A DNA stretch of 64,000 bases, taken from NCBI GenBank assembly GCA_023853785.1, contig JAJIRX010000500.1, forward strand, positions 124,001 to 188,000. Direction: 5' to 3'. The position numbers and the translations under genes are program-made. Every line of letters begins with the position of its first letter. Position 1 is the first letter of the stretch. The DNA is from Psilocybe azurescens (lineage: Eukaryota; Basidiomycota; Agaricomycetes; Agaricales; Agrocybaceae). The notes under the pieces were generated by a model. It had not been told where the DNA came from. It was given only the letters and a program-made list of their open reading frames with translations, and did no database searches. Below, in pieces: positions 34,778 to 44,733 of this stretch.

Positions 34778-36531
34778 TCAAACTCTGTTGTCATTTCCAG
34801 GTCCAGGGAGTCCGCTCTGGGTGACAGAAAGATCGAGGAAAGATCCTGACGGTGTTACGGAAGATGGGAATGAATCCCTGCGATGTGTAGATGGGCTCGT
34901 GCTTTCGACGACAGTGACAGCGCTTTGCGAGTCTGAAGATGTGACGACCAGTGAAGGAGGCTTAAGTGAGTTGGTATTTTTGTGAGGGTGCTGAACGGTG
35001 ATGGGGCTATGGAGCCTATCTCTGATGCAAAGTCACTTTCTTTCACTGAAGTCATATCCGACAGCGTGTCCAAAGAATCACGCTTCTCGACAGTTTCTTG
35101 ACGAATGTAAACGGGAATGCCAGCTCCTTGAGATGCAGATACGTTGGAGGATTCTTTGAAGCTAAAATAGACGGATAAGCTCAAGTCTTCGATACAGAAT
35201 ACAGGAAATAAACATACCCAGAAGAGCTGGTATTTCCAGTTCCAATCTTGGTCGATCCCGTGAAGGTTGTATACCCGACGCGCTTCGCGACAGAGTTCAA
35301 GGCAAGTTTATAATGCCTTTGAGCCTCGTCGGCAAAGCCAAAGAACGCAAAGAACACCAAGCCGCAGACAACCAAGAGCCAACGACTCAATTCGATAGAA
35401 ACGTTTGAGTCCACCCTTGCTCGCCAGAGGATTGATGGGAATTGGTCAACACGCGAAAATCCCTGATGGCCAAGGGACGATTAAAAAAGTTCCTTAGATT
35501 TAGAAATGTGGTACATACCCCAGTGAGTATCTTCCCAAGAGATCCATGGGCTTACGGTGCCTCGTGTAGCGTTCAAAACCATGGTTGTGATTGCCAGTGG
35601 AATACAACAAAGAACCTCGATGCCGGCAAGGGCCATAAGTCGGAAGAATCTATTCGAGCTCAAGTTAGAATTCGAAGAAAGGATTTCTTTGAATTCTGCC
35701 TGTCGCTTTCGGAATGCGATGATGCTCATGACTAGTGGGCATAAGCAAAAGAGTGATTGCGGGAAAACTGAAGAATTAACATACCGCAATAAGCGCCGGA
35801 TGTCAAGCCAATTGGTATCGGTACCATATATACAAGGAAGTACGCAGGGGGGGTGTTGTAAGTGAACGGATAACATCCAACCTCTTCGAAGATGTTAAAC
35901 CGATGTCCCTGTACGATATAGTCTGGCAAAATAATCAATAAGGAGCTAAACTTGATATCAAGAAGAGAAAAAACTCACGAAGGATCATCACTATGACAGG
36001 AATTCCAAGGCCGATTGCCAAATCGACCATGATAGCCCTGTATCTCTGAACAAACGATTAAATACGGACAGAACAGAGTAAAACTATGCTACCTCTGCTT
36101 TAGTTCTTGTGACGGATCTTACTGCTGCAATGCAGTAAAGTCTGTGGTTTATGCACAAGGAAGCTGCAGGGATGGCGACGGATATTCCGATAATGATCTT
36201 GGAAGCTTGAGGAGATCGAGAGCAAGGTTAGTTATATGCAGTTGCGACGTTGAAGAAAAAACATACTAATATCGCACCAGACAGGAGCCCAGTTTATTGC
36301 GTTGTCGCGCCATATAATTGAATTGATAAAATAAGAGATCAGCCCGAGAGCAGTCCATGCCATGTACAGGCATGTTCCTGTGTTCCAGGCTGCGAGAAAC
36401 AATGAGCCAACGTACTTTGAAGTTTGGAGTAGAGATTTTTACACACCTTCCAGATGCCAGGAGAAAGGAATGCAAATAAGAATGAATGTAATGAACGAAA
36501 GTGTAGAGAAGGCAGTATTGACGGAGCTCAT
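34778..36531 (-). CDS. STE3-like seven-transmembrane mating pheromone receptor
   Basis: A G-protein-coupled receptor of the fungal STE3 family that senses lipopeptide pheromones. The start ATG is at 36529-36531 (MSSVNTAFSTLSFITFILIC, TM1). Later exons give WNTGTCLYMAWTALGLISYF, DNAINWAPVWCDI, the loop before TM4, and the hallmark block LPDYIVQGHRFNIFEEVGCY followed by PFTYNTPPAYFLVYMVPIPIGL. TM6 (FFRLMALAGIEVLCCIPLAI) and TM7 (SRWLLVVCGLVFFAFFGFAD) follow. The cytoplasmic tail is Ser/Thr-rich. One frame ends at 34855. A single-base shift near 35000-35030 would instead use the frame ending GLPGPGNDNRV at 34778, which I prefer because it stays Ser/Thr-rich. At least six short introns are present. 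It could be a B-locus mating receptor or one of the non-mating STE3 paralogues common in Agaricomycetes. Confidence 0.88.
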
Positions 36532-37228
36532 ATTGAGAGTGTCAATTCACTAGGATCGACAGTACCGACTTCTCGAGTTTTTGGTCCAGGAAACGAAAGG
36601 AGTGACTAGTAACACACTCGCTATGAGAGGTATTTGTACGACGTGCCATAACTCTTGTTTTGTGGTCCTTGTCCATCATTTGGAAGTAACCTTGTTTTTG
36701 CATCGCCGTATCTGAGAGAAGGGGACATATCCTAATATGGCAGTACACTTGTCATGACCAAATGAAGACAGACACTTGACAACGTCAAAGTCATTCAAAC
36801 CCCAGGGGGAAATTGCTTGAGAAGACCACGAGTGTTGCACGCTCTCTCATGCTCTTCGAGAACAAGGCCGGAAGCCCTTTACGTAAGAGTAAAGGCTCGT
36901 TATTGCCAACGCGGACATCACGACGCTTAACGTTTTCGTATTGTCAATAGACAAAGTACATTTTCCGGCCGGAGTGAATATACTTGGATCTTCCTTTGTT
37001 TAAGGCTTGAACTTTTCCTCGAATGCTATTGCAAGAGCAATGCTGAATTGCGCATGTGTAATAAGATTGATGTCGAAATAATATTGGTATGGCCTTATTC
37101 TTCAATGATTCCTTTGCATCCCGGTCAAGACACAATATGTATTTTGCCACCTTCGTTGCGTGTGCTTGTTAGAAAAGTAACAGGTCTTGATTGTAATTGA
37201 ACGCTGCAGTAAAGAATCTTGAACATCT
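36532..37228. other. Intergenic region upstream of the STE3-like receptor
   Basis: About 700 bases upstream of the receptor and downstream of the asparaginase gene. No coding exon is supportable. I looked on both strands for a 40-70 codon frame ending in a CaaX box and saw none. Confidence 0.5.
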
Positions 37229-38645
37229 CTAAGAAACTTCTTCGTCATTGAAGATGGCTGTTTTGCAATCCCATCTTCCCTTATGACTCCGCGGTACATT
37301 CCCCCACAGTTGAGAGGCATTGATACTGTTTTATAGTTGAGCAAAACCAAAAGCGTACGCTTTTAGATTCGACGAACCGTTTCCATCTGTGTCGAGAGCA
37401 ATGATTCCTCCAAGACCCCCATCTTTGAGCAAATCTTGTATAATGTGCCGTGTTGCCTGGTCTAGCGATTCATGCAGATAGCGAACTCTATGAGCAATTG
37501 TGACAGCAGCAGATTTCCTAATAAAATACTAATATAGTTCAGTAAATGCACCACATATAGCGAGAAAAATTTACGTCGCCATCACCAGTCCCAGAGACAC
37601 CCACACCTCTAGTCAAGGAATTTCGCCCATTGATTTTTCTCCAAAGTCGTCTGATTAGTCCAGTCTCAGTCCATTCCTCCGCCCAGAAACCACTTCCCAT
37701 TTGAGGGGTATCTCCGATACGTCCAACGAGTTTATTGGTTTTGCCCCCGTTGATGTTAGAGAAGCAATGCACCCATGAATATCGAGAGCCACGGCCCCAA
37801 CGGTACCGGTTGGAAGCTGGTCCAAAGGAGGAATAGGAATAGTATCAAAGAAAGATTCAGAATGCGGGACTGGTTCTTCAGGGAGTCCCAAACCACGTCG
37901 ATGCTCTTTCCATCGATGCTCCGTGAAGAAGTAAGAAGGATCCACGAGGGTTTCACCAAGAGTTTCACCCAAGGACTCAGCTGTCGCACCTGATAGGAAT
38001 GTATGGGGTGCAAAGGAGGGGGAGAGATAAAGGGCGCGGACTAAATGAGAAGGATTCTTTGCCCGTGTCAGAAGGGTAAGTCCGAGACCTCGGCGATTGA
38101 CCGGAATCTCTGGGTGTGAAGATGGAGGCTTTGATAACATTACGGATGTTTCCAACTCGATCTGCAACCATTGGCCAAAGCTGTAAAGCCTCGAAATTTA
38201 AATCATTTGCAAGGGCATTGACCTTTCCATCCACATTGAACACAGCTCCTTTGGCCGAATTAAACAAAGGGTTATCTGTTGGGATTATTTAACTTATCGT
38301 TCAAGAGGACAATCAACCAGACAGAACCTTCCATAACTGAAACGGCAGCAACAACAGCGTCAATGGCGTCCGCTCCTTCGTTAAGCAGTTTGTATCCCTG
38401 CAGATGCATAAATATAATGTAACACTGTTAATGGTAGTCGCTATCAATTTCGTGGAACTTACAGAGAGCAGGGCTTGCGACAACGCTGCTTTGTATGCGG
38501 CTTGCTGTTCAGGAGTGGACCCTTGTCTTGTCACAGCGCCCGCACCTCCATGAATAACGAGTACATAACGAGACGCATGATTGCTTTTAAGAGGTTTCGA
38601 GGACAAGAGTCCCTCTTTTCCAACAGATTCGGCGATCGAAGACAT
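37229..38645 (-). CDS. Isoaspartyl peptidase/L-asparaginase (Ntn hydrolase, type 2)
   Basis: An N-terminal-nucleophile hydrolase that self-cleaves before a catalytic Thr and hydrolyses L-asparagine or beta-aspartyl peptides. The N-terminus has YVLVIHGGAGAVTRQGSTPEQ. A following exon gives GYKLLNEGADAIDAV and MEDNPLFNSAKGAVFNVDGK, spliced to IELETSVMLSKPP. The nucleophile motif is LPTGTVGAVALDIHG (Thr at the cleavage site, about 37785-37810). The beta subunit has GRIGDTPQMGSGFWAEE, RGVGVSGTGDGD|YFIRKSAAVTIAHR and MPLNCGGMYRGVIREDG. Two one-base deletions interrupt the frame: C5 at 37744-37748 (before GKTNKLVGRIG) and T4 at 37261-37264 (before TAIFNDEEVS). With them corrected the stop is at 37229-37231. 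A long variable insert (VPHSESFFDTIPIPP) precedes the nucleophile. Confidence 0.88.
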
Positions 38646-39063
38646 GGATATCGGTTATGGCGTTAAGGATGGCAGTCATACAGATTTTGACACAATGTGG
38701 CAATATATAGGCAGACAAGTCGAATCAGAAGAGGAAGTTGTTTCTGATATGATAGCTTGCAAGCAATCGATAGACGTCTACACGGTACACCAAGTAGTCT
38801 TAAATGGTACGATCGTAAGACAGATACTACAGGAAAAGTAAAATGAATATAACGTACAAATGGCGAATTATGTCGTGTGTGAGTCAAAATCTGTGGAACG
38901 AGGAGACCCCGGTGGTATTCCACAGGGGCAGTCACCAACTTTTAACTGAAATCCGAAGCACTAAGTCAGCCACTATAAGGGACAATGGACGTGCGAAAAG
39001 AGAGTGCTTGGTCTACATCTACCTTCTAGTTATATGTTATATAATAACGTAATTGCTTGCATA
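38646..39063. other. Intergenic region upstream of asparaginase
   Basis: About 420 bases between the divergent asparaginase start and the tRNA-Ser gene. Nothing beyond promoter sequence can be supported. Confidence 0.45.
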
Positions 39064-39161
39064 GTCACTTTGCCGGAGTGGTTAACGGGATCGCCTGCTA
39101 CAATAGTAGTTAGATTAGCGGTTGGTCTTTGACCGCGAGTGTTCGAATCGCTCAGGTGACG
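39064..39161 (+). tRNA. tRNA-Ser (anticodon GCU) with a 16-nt intron
   Basis: A class II tRNA fold can be drawn by hand. The acceptor stem GTCACTT pairs with AGGTGAC (one G-U); the D arm is CCG...CGG around AGTGGTTAA; the anticodon stem ATCGC pairs with GCGGT. The long variable arm is GGTC-TTT-GACC, and the T arm is GAGTG-TTCGAAT-CGCTC. The loop reads CT-GCT-A, giving anticodon GCU at 39097-39099 (serine AGY codons). A 16-base intron (39101-39116) interrupts the loop after position 37, the canonical site. The long variable arm supports Ser over other isotypes. Confidence 0.93.
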
Positions 39162-39162
39162 C

Positions 39163-39168
39163 TTTTTT
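39163..39168 (+). terminator. RNA polymerase III terminator of tRNA-Ser
   Basis: A run of six T two bases after the tRNA 3' end. Confidence 0.85.
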
Positions 39169-39271
39169 AAAATTCTCAATCATTATAACCACAAGTTACT
39201 TGGTTCAAACAAAGCTTCCGTTGTTCCGCGCCACGCCCGCGCGTTCTTTTCTCTTCCGATTTCAACTTCAA

Positions 39272-40735
39272 ATGAGTAACAGCAAGTACGCTGATCTACC
39301 TGATATCGTCGGTTGCTTCTTAGTTATCCGTTGCCTCATAATTTCATCTTTGCTGTAGGACACTGCACCTGATGTCTACGAGACAGAGGACACCTTTCCA
39401 TCGTCTCAAACTGTGGTATTTCCTCCCGCTAGTTGGCCTTTTGGATGAAATTTGACGATGAGATGTCATTTTCAGAATGCTGACTCCAGCGACGACGAAT
39501 CGGCATTACCTCCACGATCTGCTAGGTCCAAACCTGACCTCAGTGGGCGGGAAGAACTGGACTACAGTAATCTAGTTGGTGCTGATGAAGCAAGTAGGAA
39601 GTTCAGAAAGGCAGAGCAGAAAACTTGTTCGTCTGTTTTATTTGCCCGTTCATCGTCCTCACCAATGTGTTCCATAGCTCGAGGGCGAACTCACTACGCA
39701 TACCCCCTTCACCAACGTCGCTGACGTCGCCACTTGATCCTTCAGGGATATCACGGCATATACCCCTGTCTCATAGACTACGAACCCTTCAGACCGAGTT
39801 GACTGCCTTAGAAAGCGAATTGGCTGATCCTTCCAACCCACTCATTCACAGAGAACGCGAGGAGGAAAATGTTGACCCAGGAGAACTGATCAGAGGACTG
39901 GTCGATGTCCGGTCCAGGTTGGACAAAATCAAAAAAGGAAAGGAAGGACGAGCGCGACTGGTTGGCGCGGTACTAGACGATGATGTGCCAGACCCCAAAG
40001 ACACGGAGAAGGAAATTGGGAACCAAGAGCAGCAAGTTTCTAATGTCAAAGTTCTACCAAAAACTGAAATGCAGACTATGATCGAGATGGATCGTCGTGT
40101 TGGAGAGCTAGAGCACATCGTAGGCTCATCGAGCATGACTCTAGATGAGGTTTGCCTGACTTTTTGTATTTTTGTGGAGAGAAATGACAAAAATTTATCG
40201 CTGGCTGTAGACATCTCCTTTGCCTTCCCCTTTACTGCCTCTTATCACGCGCTTGAACAATCAACTCACTATTCTTACACAACCGCGCCATATCGATTCT
40301 ATTTCTCGCCGCTTGAAATTACTGTTGTCTGATCTTGATCGAGCGTCAGCAGCGCAGCATCAGGGACACAAACGGCATCCATCACAAAATAATGCGTCTC
40401 CACAGTCCACTGGTCTTCAAGAACAAATTTTTCCAACATTGTCGCGCCTCGGACCACTACTCCCTCATATTCCGCATATCCTCATTCGGCTGCGTACTCT
40501 ATCTGCGCTGCACTCATCTGCAGCTGCATTTCAGAACTCTCTTGAAGACCTCGAAGAAGAACAAAAGAAGACCCGGAACGGATTGCTTGAATTAGAAAGG
40601 GCGATAGAGACAGTTGAGGCGAGCTTAAAAGAAAACAAGGATGTCGTGAAAAATAACGTTATGGGCCTGGAAGGGAGAGTTAACTCTTTACTTAGCCGGT
40701 TGGAAGATCTGAGACGAGAGCAGAATGGTCCTTGA
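39272..40735 (+). CDS. Dynamitin (dynactin p50 subunit)
   Basis: The dynactin shoulder subunit that links dynein to cargo. The start at 39272 gives MSNSKYADLPDI, spliced to DTAPDVYETEDTFP, the near-invariant dynamitin N-terminus. An acidic linker and ELDYSNLVGADEASRKFRKA follow. The rest is mostly coiled coil: LSHRLRTLQTELTALESELA, VDVRSRLDKIKKGKEG, MIEMDRRVGELEHIVGSSS, ITRLNNQLTILTQPRHIDSI and LLELERAIETVEASLKENK, ending LEDLRREQNGP at 40735. At least five short introns are used, including ones near 39308-39360 and 40150-40210. The reading frame looks intact. It starts 110 bases after the tRNA gene. Confidence 0.92.
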
Positions 40736-40853
40736 TACCCCTTTCGATACATATATCCTTTATTGTCTCGTTTGAAATATATATAAAAATGCAACTACAT
40801 AGATACACAAGTGGCCTATAAACATCCCAAAGTACACAAATTTTAACAAGCAA

Positions 40854-43013
40854 CTATGGGGCCCTCCGACGAGTTTCAAGATGCGAATTCATTCCAACCA
40901 TACGCTCGACAACCGCCTGTACAACGCATGTATTGCTGTCAGCTAATATGTCGAGCACATAGCCCTTAAACAACGCACCTGAGCTTGATCCCAGTCCAAA
41001 GGCTCATCTTCTTCTTCTTCTCCCAATTTTGCAGGTTCTTCGTTTCCAGCTCCTAGACCCCACCCCCGGTGCTGGCTCGGGCAGCCGACGGTTCGATATC
41101 CGGACTTCTGCATTATTGAAAGAGAAGGTGAGTTTCTGTTCAAGTTGCTTTATATTAAATGATCTCAACCTTAATGCCTCAAGGTCTCTTTCCCGTTCGC
41201 GCTCGATATCAACGATATAGCTGGAGGGACCTATTCGAGGTGTGTCGTCTCCATAAAGATCCTCGTCGTTTCCAGGCGACTGAAGGCCAACCAAATCCGG
41301 GAGATTTTTACCCTTGAGAGCTACTCGCCCTCGACGATCTCTAGGCAAAGCACCAGACAAGAAGGTAGATGTCCTTGCTTGGGAGCGAGGACTTGCTTTG
41401 AATTTTGACTGTCGAAGGTCTGAATATGCCCTAGGATTATGTACAAGATGCAGTAAATCCGTGATAGCCACTTCGCCCGCCGTTGGCTGAGGGGACGGTG
41501 TGGTCAAGGAAAATGTGACTAGCAAGTGTCGACTTTCCGAAGATAAAACTAAAAGCCTGCATAATACGTACTTTAGGGACAGTTCCAACTTTTTGGAGTT
41601 GAATACTCACATCTGCTGTAAACGTGGCTGTTGATAGGAACTTGTCTCCTGATGATTGTCATGACGGCTAATCATCGATAGGCGGTTATATAGCCTTTGA
41701 AATGGAGGTAATATAACCCTATCGCGGAAAGACCTCAAGGCCACAGAACGAACGTCAATGTGGTATGTCGACGCAGTGTTAGTAGTCGATGATATAGAAG
41801 TTTTGGGCCCGCTTTGGCGGGTCGGAGAGGTCGTCCTGTGAGACTTGGGGGATCGGTAAAGCGATGATAGCAAAGGGTCAGTTTGAAGAGGCAAAAGAAC
41901 CTAGAATGTTCATGTGGGTTCAGATGAGGGTGATGCAAAAATGTATGAGTTGACTCACACCTTCCAAATATGTGAGAACCTGATCCCAGAAAAATCCCCA
42001 TATCTCTACTACTCGAGCAACCAGCTTTTCGTCATCAACACCTGTAAGCTTCGCATTAAGTGTTACCATGCCAGAGGCAATTAGTTCAGATGCATCATTT
42101 TCTAATGTAGCTATGGCTCTGGGTGGTGAAGCTGAAACAACCAATTGTATGTGGCGCTTCACTAAAATGTTCAAATCTTCTCTATGAGAAAAAAAAGGGT
42201 TAAGGCAATCTTTGTACAGGCAGGACTACACACATTGGAATTCTTAACGGTTCCCCATTAAACAGGGGCAAGACATGGACATGTAAAGCACCCCATGGAT
42301 CGGTGGTAGATGTAGACGATACATTAGACTGGGAGAGGCTGCCTGAGGGAGGTACGGCTAAAGAAGCCACGGAGGGTGCAGTCGAAAGCTGAGGGGCCAA
42401 CGCAGAGGGAACCAAGCTCCCGAGTCGATGCATTTCACGCGAAACGAGTTTTGAGTCATATGTTCGGCCATAGGAAGCCTATGTAAGCGTTGAAGATGAG
42501 ATTAATGAACATCTTCAAAGGATGCGGGGAACATGCCTTGGCAGGAGAGGTATGAGACTTGCTAGCGGAAGACATATTAGACGAGGTCATGGCAGCGGAT
42601 GACGAGTTTGGAGAAGGTACGGAGCTAGATTCTGCTCTGGAATGAAGATGTGGGTGCAATAGTTGGCTTGGATGGAGTGAATTCTTCAGACTAGTACTAG
42701 TGTCTTTCCCAGTTCCAGAAAGAGAAGACGTCAGCTTGTCTGCGAAGAAACCTAGACGTTTTGAGGAGCTAAACCCTTCACTTTTCTCAGAATTAAGAGT
42801 GGAGGATATCAAAACACTTCGATTAGTGTCTTGGTCGTTGGCTGAGGTTAGAAAGCGAGTAGTAGCAGGAGTTTGACGGGGCGTCGCATCACTTGAGGTC
42901 CGTCTCCGAGGTTCTGTCCCATCATCAGGAGATGATGATCTGCTAGCCTTTATATCGTTATGACTCTGATCATGCGACCGTCTGGGTCCATGGAGATGGG
43001 ACGAAGACCACAT
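40854..43013 (-). CDS. HbrB/BIT61-like TORC2 subunit
   Basis: A member of the HbrB family (PRR5/Protor in animals, Bit61/Bit2 in yeast), a peripheral TOR complex 2 component that controls cell polarity and membrane stress responses. The N-terminal 170 residues are Ser/Thr-rich and look disordered (start MWSSSHLHGPRRSHDQSH at 43013). The family core comprises DPWGALHVHVLPLFNGEPLR, EDLNILVKRHIQL, VEIWGFFWDQVLTYLEGVLL, PLQTDPLLSSLYR and RSVALRSFRDRVILPPFQRL. The C-terminal tail holds an ERERERDLEAL stretch and ends VVERMVGMNSHLETRRRAP (stop at 40854). The intron 42479-42536 begins GC. A +1 indel in the C4/C5 runs at 41058-41067 shifts the frame inside the tail. Confidence 0.85.
42479..42536 (-). 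other. GC-AG intron in the HbrB gene
   Basis: The exon ending SPAK must join ASYGRTYDSKLVSREM. Only a donor GCATGT with acceptor TAG (58 nt) preserves the frame; the nearby GT at +5 leads to an early stop. Confidence 0.6.
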
Positions 43014-43156
43014 AGGCAAAAGTGTACAAAAGTAATATGTAGGTTGAATCAGAATCACGTCGGCGAGGTCAGATCAAATATCCTCGGCTAACAATTACAG
43101 TCTACAAACTTTCGTCTTTCACTCACTCCCACCTTCGTTGTATAGTTATATGGCCA
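43014..43156. promoter_or_regulatory. Shared promoter between HbrB and QRI7 genes
   Basis: The divergent start codons at 43013 (-) and 43157 (+) leave 143 bases for both promoters. Confidence 0.5.
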
Positions 43157-44620
43157 ATGGCTCATCGGCTCCGTGCATCTCTTTCATTCGTTAGGCCAAG
43201 GGTCAGTCCTTTTGTACATGCACGCCATTTCAACGTCTTAGCCATTGAATCATCAGCCGATGATACATGCGCTGCAATTGTTGACTCTTCGAAGAAAATC
43301 CACGCAAATGTCGTCATAAAACAGCATGATATGTATGCAGACATCTCTTTCTATCGGACGCACACTGACCTTTTCGTAAATAGACATGAGGAATATGGTG
43401 GAATTTATCCCATGAGTGCCATAGGTTGCCATCAACAGAATATGGCAAGTATTTGCATCATGTTACTTTCTCCCATACCACAAGCTGATTAAATTCAGCC
43501 ATATGCCATACGACGAGCTCTGGACCACTCAGGGCTCGACATTGTGCGTGATATAGACGGAATAGCATTCACGAGAGGCCCAGGCACGTCTTTTGGGTGT
43601 ATTGATGATTCTGCTTTTCACAAATCATTTCCCTTCCGCCAGGCATGCCTGGCTGTCTCAGCGTAGGAATGAATGCCGCAAAGTCTCTTGCAGCTGCTTT
43701 AAAAAAAGCCTCTGGTTGGAGTTCATCATATGGTAAACCTTTTTGTGATCAACATAATTATCATTTGACCCCTTCCAGCAAGGTCATGCCCTAACGTCGA
43801 TTCTCACTGGCGGGACAGACGAACCAAAGTACCCATTCATAACCCTATTGGTATCAGGAGGGCATACACTTCTTTTGCTTGCAACTGCTGCCAACTCGTT
43901 CCGGATTTTAGCAACAACCAGGGACGAAAGTATAGGGCGATCATTTGACAAAGTTTCCAAACTATTGGAGCTCAAATGGACGGATCTCGGACCTGGCGAC
44001 GCGCTCGAGAAATTTTGCGAAGAAGATCCTGAAATGGAATGCCCAAGCATACCCCCATTGCCCCATCCTCTTACTGGTCAATTGGCGTATTCATTTTCCG
44101 CTTTTCACTCTCATGTGAAAGCATTTATCGCCGAGCAAGAACAGCAGGGAAACTTTCAACTACCAATGAAAAAGGCCATCGCCCGTGCATTTCAGACAGC
44201 TGTCGTGGCACACCTAGAAGAAAAGCTTGTCCTTAGCCTGGCATGGTGTAGAGAGAGAAACATATCAGTGCAAGATGTTGTCGTTAGCGGAGGCGTTGCT
44301 AGTAATAAATTTTTAAGAAGCCGGTAAGTCTGCTTTCTTTGTTCAGGGTTTGAATTGGTCTAAATATACAAAAAGCTTGTGCGAATGTCTTGTCGAGTTT
44401 GACCCAACAGCAGCGTATAACTTGGTTTTTCCTCCTCCCGAGTTGTGCACAGGTCAGTTTCATAACATTTTTAAAAGATATAATATGTTTGATGTTCCGA
44501 AATATCTTCGTAGACAACGCAGTTATGATTGCATGGGCTTCAATGCACCGCTTTTTAGCTGATGAAACAGATCCGTACAGTCTTGAACTAAGACCTAAGT
44601 GGAGCATTGAAGAGTTGTAG
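43157..44620 (+). CDS. QRI7: Mitochondrial tRNA threonylcarbamoyladenosine synthase (QRI7/OSGEPL1)
   Basis: A Kae1/TsaD-family enzyme that attaches the threonylcarbamoyl group to A37 of ANN-decoding tRNAs in mitochondria. The N-terminus MAHRLRASLSFVRPRV is Arg/Ser-rich and lacks acids, as expected of a mitochondrial presequence. Next come FNVLAIESSADDTCAAIVDS, HEEYGGIYPMSAIGCHQQNM, PYAIRRALDHSGLDIV, GIAFTRGPGMPGCLSVGM, the metal motif VHHM|QGHAL (HxxxH), LVSGGHTLLLL, DESIGRSFDKVSKLL and VVSGGVASNKFLRSR. The last exon gives FPPPELCTDNAVMIAWASM and the stop at 44620. One extra A in the A7 run at 43701-43707 shifts the frame just before PLVGVHHM. Two introns have GC donors (43445-43498 and 43584-43642). 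Confidence 0.92.
43445..43498 (+). other. GC-AG intron in QRI7 (first)
   Basis: Donor GCAAGT, the classic GC-AG consensus, follows CAACAGAATATG. Joining to CCATATGCC gives QQNMPYAIRRAL, as conserved in the family. Confidence 0.75.
43584..43642 (+). other. GC-AG intron in QRI7 (second)
   Basis: Donor GCACGT and acceptor CAG. Only this pair rebuilds the conserved TRGPGMPGCLSVG. Confidence 0.65.
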
Positions 44621-44733
44621 AGATGCGGAACAGAAGGAGTAACAGGCATAACAATATAGGACAAATCGATGTAGTACTTTACTTTAAACATTTCTACGAT
44701 TAATTGATGCGTATCAAGGTTCCGTAAAGATTG

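Noticed and set aside
36532..37228. A possible CaaX pheromone precursor beside the STE3-like receptor.
   Set aside because: Short frames on both strands were scanned; none ends with Cys-aliphatic-aliphatic-X before a stop. One ends Cys-Ala-Cys, which is not a CaaX box.
38120..38230. A suspected frameshift in the asparaginase between NVDGK and ELETSVML.
   Set aside because: A normal intron GTCAATGCCC...GGTTGCAG joins GK to IELETSVMLSKPP, so no error is needed there.
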